Positions 1 through 10,772 are shown, numbered from the stretch's first letter. The stretch is 23,245 nt of DNA from Spirogloea muscicola (GCA_009602725.1 WELB01000035.1:66485-89729), one strand, 5' to 3'. Translations and numbers: made by a program. The notes: generated by a model not told the origin, from the letters alone.

Positions 1-206
1 TCCAGCCCTCCTGCCTTTCTCCCGCTCTCCATCACAGAGTTGTAACCGTCCAAACTCCCACATTCCTGTGTCTCATCCAAGTGTACAAGCCCGACCCCTG
101 CCGCCGGCAATACCCCCACAACTGGGCCACTGGTGCCGCTCACCAGTGCGACCACTGATGCCTCTCTGTGTCCGCGCCCACCAGGCCGGGCGGCGAGCAA
201 GCACCC
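1..206 (+). other. 5' flank of the GH3 gene
   Basis: No coding exon, RNA gene or repeat is recognisable here. The stretch presumably holds promoter and 5' UTR sequence. An in-frame ATG at 168 lies 13 codons upstream of the start I chose at 207. No clear TATA box is visible. Confidence 0.4.
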
Positions 207-3200
207 ATGGCGGCGGCGGCACTGCTGCTGGCACTGCTGCTCGCCCTGGCCGCGCCGCTGGGCCAGGGCGCCGGCGGGCACCACCGCGGCACTCAGGGCC
301 ACCACGGCGGCCGCCGCGCCGCCGCCCTGCCGGGCTCTGGCGCTGCCACATACGCCTGCGGCCCCGGTCCGTCGGCCTCCACCCGCTACGCCTTCTGCGA
401 CAAGCGGCTCCCCATCGCCGCCCGCGTGCATGGTAAGACTCTCCCAGAGTTACCATCCATGTTCATTTCTCAGCCACAGCGTCCTCTGGTTTTCCCCCAA
501 TGCCAATGCACTCCACGAGCATCAGCCTGATGCGCGAGTCGGCGCTGTGGCTGACACTGGCCTCTTTGCGGTGCGCGGCGCTGCCAGACTTGATCGCCAG
601 GATGACGCTCGCCGAGAAGGTGTCGCAGCTCGGGAGCACGTCGCCGCCGGTGCCCCGCCTCGGGATCGCCGCCTACCAGGTGGGCGCTCCCACGACCTCC
701 GTCATGCTATGCACTTGCCAGTCAGTGGTTAAGGGTCTAGGGTTTAGCCCCAAGGTTATCTTGATGTAGCGTTAACTTTTCTGTGGGCTCCGCTTCAGTG
801 GTGGAACGAGGCGCTGCACGGCGTGGCCAAGTCGCCGGGGGTGAGCTTCGCCGGGCCGGTGAGGTGCGCCACGACGTTCCCCCAGGTCATCGGCCTCGCC
901 GCCGGCTTCAACCCGGTGCTGTGGAACCAGGTTGGCCAGGTGAGACACGATAGCCTGGCCCCACTAAGAGTCATTCTTTAGACTAAATGATAATATAATC
1001 AAGCCCCAACCAGACTAACCGCATACAGAACTGGTGTTCATTAGAGGCTTGCTATTTTGTTGATGCTCAATAAGAGCACGGACATCATCTGCATGTCCCA
1101 GTCAGGGGGCCTCCCTCAGATGCAAGCTTTCTCAGTCTGAGAGCACCTTGTAGGCTGTGTCGACCGAAGCGCGGGCGATGCACAACCTCGGAGCCGCCGG
1201 CCTCACATTCTGGGCGCCAAACCTCAACATCTTCCGGGATCCGCGATGGGGCCGCGGCCAGGAGACGCCTGGCGAGGACCCTCTTGTCGCCAGGTCAGTA
1301 GTGCCAAGTGACTTCTTGATAGCCCAAAGCTTTATCATATCTTGTTGGAAGGCTTCCAGTTGCGCTTTGGCCGACCAGTGTGTGACTCCGGCGGATTGCT
1401 ACAGTCCATCCCAGCTGGAGTAGCAGATTGCTTGCTGACAGTCTTCAGATGCTAGGAAAGAACGGGGCTTCCTGCACACACTGGACCTTTAGATTTACAC
1501 TGCAGTAGAAGTCATTGTTACTTATTCACAACACTATCACCCTTGAGTGGTAAAGTCAGACAATGCTAGGACGTGGCAGTGGCTGCCAGGCAGTGTATTT
1601 CCCTGCCCTATCTTCTGATTAAAGTGAACGTCTTGCATGGTGTTGAATTGCAGCAAGTATGCGGCAGCATATGTGACCGGCTTGCAGGGAGGTGAGTCCT
1701 CTACTCGAGCAAATCACTCGATACATTCTGCAGATCCTTGATGCAGTCTGCGAGCAACGCTGCAATGTCCCTTGCTGTCTCAGTGGCCTTGCTGGCTGTG
1801 TGGGGTGCACAGGCTTTGCGCTTGCTGCAACTTCTGCAGTTCCTTACGGCGTCAGCACGTTGGAACACAAATCAGAGGACATTGATGAAGCAAGCTGGCG
1901 GCATTGTTGTGTCATACCAGGCAACGGTGGTGGCGAGCTCAAGGTCTCGGCCTGCTGCAAGCACTTCACGGCGTACGACCTGGACAACTGGGAGGGCAAC
2001 ACCCGCTTCACCTTCAATGCTTGGGTAGGCGGACATTACCGCTATCTAATTGTTGCAGAGGACTGCTGGGTCCTGCGTCACTTCTGCTGCCCACCTGGCT
2101 ATTGGAACCTCCATGTGGGTGTGCTATGACACCTACCAGAGTTGTGCTAACAGCCTTGCTTTTGCTCTACAACTTGCTGGTAACTCTTTGCGCGATAGTT
2201 GCATGCAATTGACGCTTTTGACTGAAACTATTAGAGCTTGATCATCGAGCCATCCTGCCATTCCTGAAGGGGCTAGCCTGTTGACAACCCTGAGGGGGCT
2301 CGCTTCTTGATGACATAATTGCAGGTGACGGATCAGGACAAGGCTGACACGTACAACTTGCCATTCAAGGCATGCGTCCAAGCTGGCGCATCATCTGTCA
2401 TGTGCTCCTACAACCGCGTGAATGGGGTGCCATCTTGCGCCAGCCACGAGTTCTTGACACAAACTGTCAGGCAACAGTGAGTGGCCCCCCGTGCTGTATA
2501 CCATAGTAACACCAGTACTCGTTGTCATTCTCAGACTTACCAAACAAGTGTAGCTTTTCACACATGCCTAATAGTTTGGGAGTGCTTGCAACCTGCAACA
2601 GGTGGGGCTTTCATGGCTACGTGGTATCGGACTGTGGAGCAGTCAATGTTATAAAGAACCCCCACCAAGCAAATTACACAGAAACAGCTGAAGGAGCAAT
2701 TGCTGCTGTCTTAAGGGTGCGTGACATGCCCCACCTGTAGAACTCCTCCGCAGTGGTCGCCCTTGTAACAAAGGTGATGTTAGTACCATGCACTTGCTTG
2801 CCATGCTGCAGTGCAGCTAGGTCCGCCAAGACTGTCTCTTCGTGGTCTTAAATGTTGACTGTATCTTCTGGTGACTACCCAAGATGACAGACGAATGAGT
2901 AGTCTGGAGACAATCTATTCTTAGCAATGGCTGATGATGAGAATGTGTGGAGCTCTTGCTCTCAGGCGGGCATGGACATAGAGTGCGGGACAACCCTCCA
3001 GAAATCAACCGAGTCTGCCGTGGCAGAGGGCTTCGTCACAGGCAAGGCTGTGGCTGTAATGGTTTATGGGAACAAGCTGACTTGACGGTGTACACAACAG
3101 GCTATGATGTATCTGACAGCTGGCCTTGTAATTCACTGACCCACATGATGCATCTGACTCAAAGCATCTCAATCCTGTTGCATGCGTTTTCGGTGAGGCT

Positions 3201-6200
3201 TCCGCAGCCGAGCAGGTGGACGAGGCGTTGGCACGGGGCCTGACAGTGCAGATGCGGCTGGGCATGTTTGATGGCAACCCCCAGCTGGGCACCTGGGGGG
3301 CCGTGCCGGCAGCGGTCCTGGGCTCGCCAGCACACCGTGAGCTGGCCCTGACTGCTGCTCGACAGAGCGTGGTGCTACTGCTCAATCGGTGCGCGGCTAT
3401 ATACCTTGGGTTGGGGTGTCAGAAATTCTACACAAATATGTTGGATACCCAAGAGACATAATCAAGAGACAAAATCGTCTACTGTGACTGCTACAATCGT
3501 CTATCAACATGGGCAACTTCAGGGGCATGCACGGCCCCTTGCACGGGTGGCCAGCCCTGGTGATGGTGGCTCTCTGAGGATCGCGTTGCTTCTGTGGTCG
3601 TCTTCTCTTAGTTGACTTGCTGCACTCGTTGAGCTCCACAGCCAGTGCTCGAGTCTGGCGTAATGTGCTTGCAGAAAGCCTGTACTGAGGACTTTTGCTT
3701 TTGCTAACGATCAAGTGCTCCCTTGCTCTCGTGTTGCAGCCAGAATGTCCTTCCAATTGCCAAAATACAGAAGAGCATTGCAGTCATTGGCCCCCACGCA
3801 GATGCCACTGCTGCTATGCTGGGCAACTACGAGGGTAAGTGGTCATGGAGCGCAGCCGCAAGATATCTCACTCCAGGGAGCAGTACGTTAGCTGCATAGT
3901 GGTCCTTCAAGGTGTGCTTTGAGGGCGATCCTGTGCATCATCGCACAGATCACGGACTAGATGTTACTTGCATCTTATGTGCAACCACAATCTGAAATGC
4001 ACGGCAGAGTACGATCGTGGCCATGGTTGCCTGCCAGAACTCCTATATTCCTCTGGGCTTGCGGAGTGTGCGCTGGACCTTGACAATTTATAGCCTAAGA
4101 AGTTAGTCCCTGCACAAGTCCCTGAGCACTGGAGCCCTGCTTACCTGGGTCCGAGCACATTGCAGGGGTTGCATGTCAGATAGTGACCCCTGCCCAAGGC
4201 CTTGGAAGGTCCAGCCCCATCAAGCTGGTCAAGGGTTGCGCCGATGTCGCCTGCACATCCCCAGAGACCTCCCAGCAGATCCAAGTTGCCGCCACTGCTG
4301 CTGGTATGGGTCTCCTCCTGCAATTGGTAGCTATCGTCTTGTGTCCATGGCTTGTTGGTAAAGATTGTGGCTTTATCGTAGGGCTTTGCAGAAATCTTGA
4401 GAGTATGTTGCATGTCCACCTGACAGTAGCCGTTTGCCTGCTCAAACTGTTGCAAGCCACGGCGGCTGCCACTGTTTTGGTCATGGGCTTGGACGCGACG
4501 CAGGAGAGAGAGGGCCTCGATCGCACCTCGCTTCTCCTCCCAGGTCCTCCTCTCAGCTCCAACCCACATCCTGTCCTGCCAGTTGCTTGCTGAGATTGGC
4601 AAGGACTTTGCAAATGGGACGATAGCAGTCTCTGCAGGCCTGCTACCAAAATCAGTGACAATGCCAATCAAGTGTAAGCTCAGGGATCCATAGCCAAGTC
4701 ACACAGTCACACGGTCATCTCAGAGTCCTCTATTCTGCCTGATCTTCCATCATACCATGTCAGAAGCTAGAACTGCAGCCTGATGATATGGGCATCTCGT
4801 GCTCCAGGCTTCCAGAGCAAGCTGATCACCACCGTGGCGGCGGCGGCTCGGGGGCCAGTCATCCTGGTGCTCTTGTCTGGAGGTCCACTTGACATCACGG
4901 CACACAAGGCCAACAAGAACATCGATGCCATCCTGTGGGCCGGCTACCCAGGCGAGACTGGGGGCCAAGCCATTGCTGACATCATATTTGGGGCAGCTAA
5001 TCCTGGTGAGCATTGCATGGGTGCCCAATGCTGAGTTCCGAAGTCCAGCTTCCTGACCACTGACATAAGGCTCTGGATGATGAGCGTCAATTCTCAAGAT
5101 GGTCTAGCAAGCCTCTCGAGGGTTACTTTCTCAGAGCGTAGCAGCACAGTGTCCATCTACAGTGTCCGACTGAAGTAATACTTGTCACCTGCATCTGATC
5201 ATTCTCTTAGAGTGAGAGTTCCATAAAGTATTTGTCTGAGATTGCGCACAATGCACAGCTTTCGAAGCAGCAGTATACCCTCAGCTGCCAATAACATGAT
5301 GACTCCTGCAAGTGCAGTGGGCAGGCTTCCCATGACTTGGTATCCACAGGGCTTCACTGCAGTCCAGATGACAGACATGAGATTGCGCCCAGATCGTGCA
5401 ACATCTTATCCAGGTGAGACCTGGTCATCCGCTCTCGGTCCCTTGCACGGATCAATCTCTTGTAAGAAGTAGTTTGATTTGCAGCCAAGTTGCAGACAAT
5501 CACAAGATGTCAGTGGAATCGGTAAGCACTTGCGCATGGAGGCGGCCTTCAGTCGACCTCGCAACCTCCAAGTGATAAGTATGAGCAGAAGACATACTAT
5601 TCTTGGTATAATTGTGCGAGGAACAAAGCACTGGAGCTGATGCGTGTAGCTTGCTCGCAGGTCGCACACATCGGTTTTACACAGGAAAGGTGGTGTTTCC
5701 ATTTGGATACGGCCTTAGCTATACGTCCTTCCTGTACTCCAATTTTGACATCACCCCAGGTGTGCAAAATTGTCAGAAGTGACTTGCACATTGTTAGGAG
5801 GGCTGTGGCAGCCCAAGACTCGCTTACAGGAATTCTTGTTACTCCCACAGGTTGACTATCAAGAGTGAGTGGGCAGCATGCCTTATTTCTCTCAATGCAC
5901 AGTTTCATGAGAGCGCAGTTCTGATCAAATTCACATTGAGAAATTGATTTTGGGATTTTGATGGCAGGTCCGGGCTCGTCTCTGCACGTGTCAATCAAAG
6001 TCACCAACAGCGGCGGACGGGCTGGCCAGGTTGTCGTGCTCCTCTATGCTGCCCCTCCAAAAGGTGTGTCCTTCTTCTCTCTGGCAAGTCCGGACGTGTC
6101 TTTAATTAGTTGGTCGTCATGCTGCATTGCCTTACTTCCTCTGAGGTCAGGGTGCTCTTGCAATGCTCCAGCATGCCAGATTGTCAGCACTTTCCACCCT

Positions 6201-6777
6201 CCCCTGCCTTGCTTTCCCCTTTTTTCTCTTCAGCTCCATTAGGCAGTAAAGTGAAATGAGTCCAACACTGCAAGCACTGTGGTTGATTGCCAGCTGGGCT
6301 GAACGGCAATCCTCTGCGCAACTTGGTGGCATTTCAACAGATACTTGTCAAGGTTGGGGGCTCAGCCTTCTTTGCACTCGTTGTGCTACAAGCAATGCAG
6401 GCACTTAGCTGTCATTAATGACCTCTATGCACTTGTTGCGTCAGGTCCCAATATGACCCTCGACCCATCTTAGACTACCACAGTCCAAAGCATATTGCTT
6501 GGTGTAGGATTCGAGACAATGCTTCGATCTGACCTCGTTGTTGACATGTGAAGATGTGTGTTCGTGACATTTCAGCATCTTACATGTGCACTCTTACTTA
6601 CGCAATAGCTTTTGTCCTCTGCGTGTTGGTGTGCAGAGAGGGAAAAGTAAAGTGGTGCCATTTGTGATAAAACCCTCGCGGGACTTAGTCACATACAATC
6701 CTGCAGGGCGGGCAGTGCTGATGAAAGGCACACACATCCTCTCGATAGGCTCCTTGCGGCGGAAGCTCAAGCTTTGA
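207..6777 (+). CDS. Secreted GH3 beta-xylosidase / alpha-L-arabinofuranosidase, plant BXL type, 19 exons
   Basis: Predicted to hydrolyse xylosyl or arabinosyl linkages in cell-wall polysaccharides. Exons by GT-AG logic: 207-432, 588-679, 799-939, 1154-1293, 1654-1691, 1921-2024, 2325-2476, 2602-2716, 2966-3049, 3213-3388, 3740-3834, 4166-4303, 4457-4543, 4808-5005, 5318-5413, 5661-5759, 5968-6063, 6294-6352, 6637-6777. They sum to 2277 nt (758 aa), typical for plant BXL proteins. The N-terminus is a hydrophobic Ala/Leu-rich signal peptide. GH3 N-domain motifs are [34 protein letters not shown] and [15 protein letters not shown]. The VVSDCGA stretch (exon 8) holds the expected nucleophile Asp. 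The C-domain shows [20 protein letters not shown] and PMTWYPQ. Exons 17-19 fit the fibronectin-III-like tail. The 9/10 junction is the least certain (donor 3050 or 3056; acceptor 3213 or 3216). Start 207 was preferred over 168 because it begins the signal peptide. Xylosidase and arabinofuranosidase activity cannot be separated from sequence. Confidence 0.9.
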
Positions 6778-6983
6778 TGCTTTTTGAAGGCCGGCTTCTT
6801 GAAGTCCTACCACTTCATGCCTGCCTATAATTAGCATGGCTTGCGAGCTGACGCACACGTTGGCAGGGTGGATTGGCTCAGTTACACCAAGTGAGATCTA
6901 TTATGAAATATATCCTCATAGAAGCAAGTGAAGGGCTGTTAGCTTAGTCTTGGCAAATCTGCACATCACGCCTTACGATCGCC
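6778..6983 (+). other. 3' flank of the GH3 gene
   Basis: Probable 3' UTR and intergenic DNA after the TGA at 6775-6777. No ORF, RNA gene or repeat is recognised. Confidence 0.4.
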
Positions 6984-7054
6984 ATTAGGGCATAGGGTAG
7001 AGGGTAGAAGGTTTAGGGTCAGGGTTTAGGGATTTGGGGTTCAGCATTTAGGGG
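6984..7054 (+). repeat. Degenerate interstitial telomere-like tract (TTTAGGG type)
   Basis: A run of imperfect TTTAGGG-like units (ATTAGGG, ATAGGGT, TTTAGGG, TTTAGGG, ATTTGGGG, TTTAGGGG) lies on the + strand just downstream of the GH3 gene. TTTAGGG is the telomere unit of most land plants and of Chlorella-type algae. The units are too diverged for a functional telomere, so this is an old interstitial tract. The G-rich strand reads rightwards, toward the retroelement cluster. Confidence 0.7.
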
Positions 7055-7429
7055 CCATAAATGAGATTGGTGATCTCCCGCTTGCAGTTGCTTTGATATA
7101 CATTGAACAGTTGGTCGATACCATCATCGACCAACTCATTCTTTCAATTTCTAGCCAATGAGGCGCTCTTTTCCCAGATGGCAGCTTGCGTTAGGCAGTT
7201 GCAACATGCAATGTGGGGGGCGCGTTGTGTTTGGGCTCTTGGCAGAGCTGCAGAGGGGCAGATTGAGACACTGGACGAGCCTTGCTGGGTTCCTTAATAT
7301 CGGTGCTCAAGAAAGAAAGGGAGCGGCGGCGGCGTGATTGACAGCGCCCCACCATCTACACTGCGCTGACCATGCCGAACGATGCAAACTTGTGCTCACC
7401 CGTGCGTACAACCGTCACACTGTTTCCTT
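7055..7429. other. Intergenic DNA between telomere-like tract and retroelement cluster
   Basis: No gene is supported. Apart from the inverted repeat at 7109-7136 the stretch has no recognised structure. A 64-codon ORF at 7103-7297 has no protein-like motif and overlaps that inverted repeat. Confidence 0.4.
7109..7136. repeat. Perfect 11-bp inverted repeat with 6-nt loop
   Basis: Left arm AGTTGGTCGAT (7109-7119), loop ACCATC (7120-7125), right arm ATCGACCAACT (7126-7136). The arms are perfectly complementary. No poly-T follows, and no gene of clear ownership is next to it. It could be a hairpin, an operator-like palindrome or a remnant of a mobile-element end. Confidence 0.7.
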
Positions 7430-7960
7430 AGCCACCTTAGCATAGGGCTTCGTCTCATGTAGCCCCACTGTTCGCACTAGCTCTTGCTTGAACGATACAT
7501 AGGCTTGACTTGGGCCAACCTTCCAATACATGCGCACCGCGCACCTGTCTCTCTTCTCTTCTGGATGGCTGTCCACCAGCTCTGGGCCTTCACCCGCCTG
7601 CCTCGTCGGTATGATGCAGTATGAGTGCGGAGCACGCAACGTAGACGCTGCGAAGTTGGTCAAGCACATGCTTCGCTGCCCACAAAGAGGAGAGCGGACC
7701 AAGATCCACGACCTTCTGCGGGATTGCATATTCGGCGTGTTTATGGGACTTGCTTAGTGGTGTATTTCAAGCGCTTCCGGGGCCCCTTCGGACCTTGTCA
7801 ACCTGGCCTTGCACAGCACTCGCCCCCTTTGAAGGAGCCACTTTTTCTTTGGATGATGAGCTTAGTTCTCGTCACTGAGCTCCTGTCCGGTGCTAAGCAG
7901 CAATGCTTTTGGCGGCTAGTCCTTCCGATTTGCGGCTACGAGAGATTACTGAGTGTTCAT
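7430..7960 (+). pseudogene. Degenerate copy of the retroelement ORF C-terminal region
   Basis: The + strand at about 7530-7757 reads YECG then KHMLRC then GERTKIHDLLRD, which aligns with QCECG, AHVLRC and GERTAAHDRLRD in the minus-strand copy at 8161-9310. Upstream, another frame gives a weak match to the FRSAVHRLLGLP stretch of that copy, so at least one frameshift separates the two. The ORF ends at 7757, just after the HDLLRD region, and the nuclease-like part is missing. Bases 7931-7960 resemble the family's C-terminal SDLRLLSRGY coding end plus its stop. The copy is therefore internally deleted and decayed. A short direct repeat (CTGAGTGTT, then ATCATACA) follows at about 7950-7998. Confidence 0.6.
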
Positions 7961-8004
7961 CATACACTACAAGAGACAACTGAGTGTTTATCATACATAC
8001 GAAG

Positions 8005-9310
8005 AAAGAGCTCGCCCATTGAGGATAGGGGCTGGAACAGCCAGCCCAAAAAAGAATGAGCAGAGTACAAGAAGCCCAAGAAGAAGGGGGCCAGGCGAAG
8101 CACTAAGGCGAAGCACTAAGAAAGAAGCACACAAGAAGAAACAAAGCAGCTACTAACTACTCAGTAACCCCTGCTAAGCAGTCGCAGGTCAGAGAGGCTA
8201 TGTTCCTGGAAGGACGTCCCCTGGCCAGAGCCAGAGGCAGCAGCGAGGGCTCGGCCGGCACGCAGGTGCAGCGCACGGGCCATTGACCTCTGCAGCGAGA
8301 CGGCCAGGCGCATGCGATACACCTGGGCGAGCGACCCGGCTGCAGGAAAGTCCACCGGCTCCCCCATGGAAGCGGCGAGCGACGGCGTGACGGGCAAGCT
8401 AGTGGAGCAGTTCGAGCCACCGAGCACCCAACGCCCCGTGTGTGTCGATAGCCACCGGGAAGAACTCGTCGGCCGGCGGATGGTCAGCGTACTTCAGTTC
8501 TTTTGCCCGAGCGGCGCAGGCGACCGCGTACCCAGCCTTGGTGGCACACTGGGCTGGGTGGGAGCGGTCGAATGCGTCGGAAGTCACCACATCCAGGAGG
8601 AGACGTGGCCCACCAGCTGGAGGGGTGGCCACCAGGTCGACACGACGGGCGTGGAGACCGTCGGCCCTGTCCTGGAGCGGCATAACGCCGGAGTGCTCCG
8701 CAGCCACGGAGAAGCCCGCCTCCACCAGGATGCCATGCATGGCGTCCCGGAGGCGGTCATGGGCCGCTGTCCGCTCGCCGCCGTGCGAGCAGCGCAGAAC
8801 GTGCGCAGCCAGCTCCCCCTGCTCGGCCCTGCGCTCACCGCACTCACATTGACGGACGCCCTGGAGGCATGGCGGCGGCAGGCCGAGGAGCCTGTGGACG
8901 GCGCTCCGGAAGACCTCGTCTGGGAGGGCGAGGGCGTCGTTGAGTGGGAGGGCCTGGAGCCACGCCGCTGCCCCCGGGGAAGAGGCCGAGTGGAGTCTCG
9001 CGCGCCCGCGCAGGTCGGCCTCGGGGAGCTGCAGCACGGCGGTGGTGCAGGCGGCCTTGTCCACCACGGCCGGGGAGCGCGCTTGGACGCGCAGGTCAGC
9101 GGTGTGCGCGAGGTGCGCAAAGGAGACCGCCTGGCCCGCCAGGTCCGGGTGCGCCGCGAGCAGCTCCTGGTGGGCGGAGCGAAGCGACTCCTGGAACGGC
9201 AGCGCGCCCGTGTCGACCTCCACCACCGCCTGCGCCAGTGCACGCCGGCCGGGTGCCATGAAGCGCTGGGCCACGGAGGCGGCAGTCTGCGCCCAGCTGC
9301 CGAGGTACAT
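8005..9310 (-). pseudogene. 5'-truncated non-LTR-like retrotransposon: ORF C-terminus plus 3' UTR
   Basis: The longest copy of the local retroelement family. Read leftward, the ORF shows a Leu/Ala-rich lead-in, a RLHSASSPGAAAWLQ segment, a Cys/His knuckle (CEC, then H and C in AAHVLRC) and GGERTAAHDRLRD. It then has VDLVATPP, ten or so residues and LLLDVVTSD, which resembles the R/K-x-D ... D core of restriction-like endonucleases found at the C-terminus of some non-LTR elements. A TAG at 8399-8401 interrupts this frame, and the family tail (SLAQVYRMRLAVSLQRS to LLSRGY, TGA at 8161-8163) continues in another frame, so it is broken. The 3' UTR reaches the terminal hairpin near 8010. No reverse transcriptase domain is present, as expected of a 5'-truncated insertion. 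The family link rests on motif recall; a full-length element is not visible. Confidence 0.65.
8010..8070 (-). repeat. Retroelement 3'-terminal hairpin module, copy 1
   Basis: Conserved module containing GCTCGCCCATTGAGGATA, then GGGCTGG and CCAGCCC arms around an AACAG loop, then an A-rich run. It belongs to the 3' end of the minus-strand copy at 8005-9310 and serves as the reference for the other modules. Confidence 0.75.
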
Positions 9311-9350
9311 ACAGTACATAGGGCCTTGCTTAGTAGTGTCTTTCAGCGCG

Positions 9351-9621
9351 TTTCTTTGCCTGGCCGTCTCGCTGCAGAGGTCCATGGCCCGGGCGCTGCA
9401 CCTTCGTGCCGGCAGAGCCCTCGCTGCTGCCTCTGGCTCTGGCCAGGGGACCCATTTCCAGGAGCCCAGCATCTCTGATCTGCGGCTGCTTAGCAGGGGT
9501 TACTGAGTGTCTCGTAGCAGCTTTGTTTCTGTTACTTAGCGCTTCCCCTGGCCCCCTTCTCGTACTCTGTTCATTCTTTTTCGGGCTGGTTGTTCCAGCC
9601 CCTATTCTCAATGGGCGAGCA
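9351..9621 (+). mobile_element. Retroelement 3' end, + orientation, copy 2
   Basis: Carries the coding tail SLQRSMARALHLRAGRALAA through DLRLLSRGY with TGA at 9504-9506. The 3' UTR follows, including CGGGCTGG-TTGTT-CCAGCCCC and CAATGGGCGAGC. It starts abruptly next to the 5' end of the opposite-strand copy (8005-9310), so the two lie back to back. 5' truncation is typical of target-primed insertion. Confidence 0.7.
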
Positions 9622-9639
9622 CTTTCTTCTTTTCCGGCC

Positions 9640-9730
9640 CCTTCGGACCGCTGCACCTTCGTGCCGGACGAGCCCTCGCTGCTGCCTCTGCCTCTGTCCA
9701 GGGGACCCACTTCCAGGACCCTAGCCTCTC
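9640..9730 (+). mobile_element. Short retroelement ORF-tail fragment, + orientation
   Basis: About 90 bases matching the CTGCACCTTCGTGCCGG to AGGACCCTAGCCTCTCT part of the family's coding tail. It is truncated at both ends and lacks the stop and the 3' UTR. Confidence 0.6.
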
Positions 9731-9769
9731 TTCTTCTCTTGCTCACCGCGCTTGTGTGTTCTTTGAAAG

Positions 9770-9888
9770 AAGGGCTCGCCCATTGAGAATATGGGCTGGA
9801 ACAGCCAGCCCAAAAAAGAATGAACAGAGTACAAGAAGAGGGGGGGGGAAGCCAGGCGAAGCCCTAAGGCGAAGCAGCAGAAATGACA
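9770..9888 (-). mobile_element. Retroelement 3' UTR fragment, minus orientation
   Basis: Terminal hairpin module (GGGCTGG ... CCAGCCC, loop AACAG) followed by an A-rich run and a purine stretch containing nine consecutive G. No coding tail is attached. One base differs from the usual GAGGATAGGGG (GAGAATATGGG here). Confidence 0.65.
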
Positions 9889-10157
9889 AGGGCTCGCCCA
9901 TTGAGGATAGGGGCTGGACAAGCCAGCCCAAAAAAGAATGAACAAAGAACGATAAGGGGGCCAGAGGAAGCCAGAGGAAGCGCTAAGAAACCAAAGCACA
10001 CAAAGAAAGAAAGCAGCTACAAATTACTCAGTAACCCCTGCTAAGCAGCCGCAAATCAGAGAGGCTAGGGTCCTGGAAGTGGGTCCCCTGGACAGAGCCA
10101 GAGGCAGCAGCGAGGGCTCTCCCGGCACGAAGGTGCAGCGCACGGGCCATGGACCTC
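9889..10157 (-). mobile_element. Retroelement 3' end, minus orientation
   Basis: In minus orientation this holds the coding tail (ALHLRAGRALAAAS region), the stop, a pyrimidine-rich 3' UTR and the terminal hairpin with loop CTTGT. It looks like a close inverted match of the copy at 15610-15875, including the GCTTCCTCTGGCTTCCTCTGG duplication in its UTR, which suggests recent common origin. It adjoins + strand fragments starting near 10183. Confidence 0.7.
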
Positions 10158-10182
10158 TTAGGCCCCTCTGAACCTTTGTGAA

Positions 10183-10312
10183 TTCTTTTTGGGCTGGCTT
10201 TTCGCAGCCCTTGCCCCCATTGGGAGTGCCACTTCTTCCAGGACCCTAGCCTCTCTGATTTGCGGCTGCTTAGCAGGGGTTACTGAGTGATTTGTAGCTG
10301 CTTTCTTTCCTG
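10183..10312 (+). mobile_element. Diverged retroelement 3' end joined to a second tail fragment
   Basis: First a diverged hairpin (GGGCTG ... CAGCCC with an eight-base loop) and CCATTGGGAGTGCC in place of CAATGGGCGAGCC. Then comes AGGACCCTAGCCTCTCTGA through the LLSRGY stop. The order (3' module before coding tail) shows two different insertions joined end to end. Confidence 0.6.
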
Positions 10313-10556
10313 CAGCCGGGTCGCTGGCGCAAGTGTATCGCATGCGCTTGGCCGTCTCGCTGCAGAGGTCCATGGCCCGAGCGCTGCACCTTCGTGCCGG
10401 GAGAGCCCTCGCTGCTGCCTCGGGCTCTGTCCAGGGGACCCACTTCCAGGACCCTAGCCTCTCTGATTTGCGGCTGCTTAGCAGGGGTTACTGAGTGATT
10501 TGTAGCCGCTTTCTCTCTTTGTGTGCTTTGGTTTCTTAGCGCTTCCTCTGCAAACT
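10313..10556 (+). mobile_element. Retroelement ORF tail and partial 3' UTR, + orientation
   Basis: Starts at the CTGCAGCCGGGTCGCTGGCGC end that encodes AAGSLAQVYRMRLAV and runs through LLSRGY and TGA into the pyrimidine-rich UTR. It stops at about GCGCTTCCTCTGC, before the terminal hairpin. It is therefore 3'-truncated, unlike most other copies. Confidence 0.65.
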
Positions 10557-10709
10557 CTCCGCGTTCGGGATGGGCTCGGGTGGGTTGTAGGTCCGACATT
10601 CCCCTGGGGAAAAACCCCGAGCCGGCGGAAGGGCGAGTCGAACCCTGGACCTCTGGCCGTGGCAGCGCAGGTGCTCGAAAGCCCTGCGCTTTGGGGTCCT
10701 CGCCAGCTC

Positions 10710-10710
<1 letters not shown>

Positions 10711-10750
<40 letters not shown>
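10711..10750. repeat. (CGG)n trinucleotide repeat at left edge of the gap
   Basis: More than ten uninterrupted GGC units. Related GCC-rich sequence appears on the far side of the gap at about 11126-11150. Such tracts often break short-read assemblies. Confidence 0.85.
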
Positions 10751-10752
<2 letters not shown>

Positions 10753-10772
10753 GGAATGGCGGCGGCCGTGGA

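Noticed and set aside
6984-7054. Functional telomere end
   Set aside because: Units are few and mutated, and unique sequence with genes continues on both sides.
8312-9478. Long + strand ORF of 388 codons across the retroelement
   Set aside because: It is the antisense shadow of the minus-strand retroelement ORF, which carries the recognisable CEC/H/C and LLLDVV motifs; the + translation is Arg/Gly/Val-rich with no motif.
10590-10700. tRNA-like T-loop (GGTTCGACTC on the minus strand)
   Set aside because: The flanking bases do not form a T-stem (G-G and C-C oppositions) and no anticodon arm fits.
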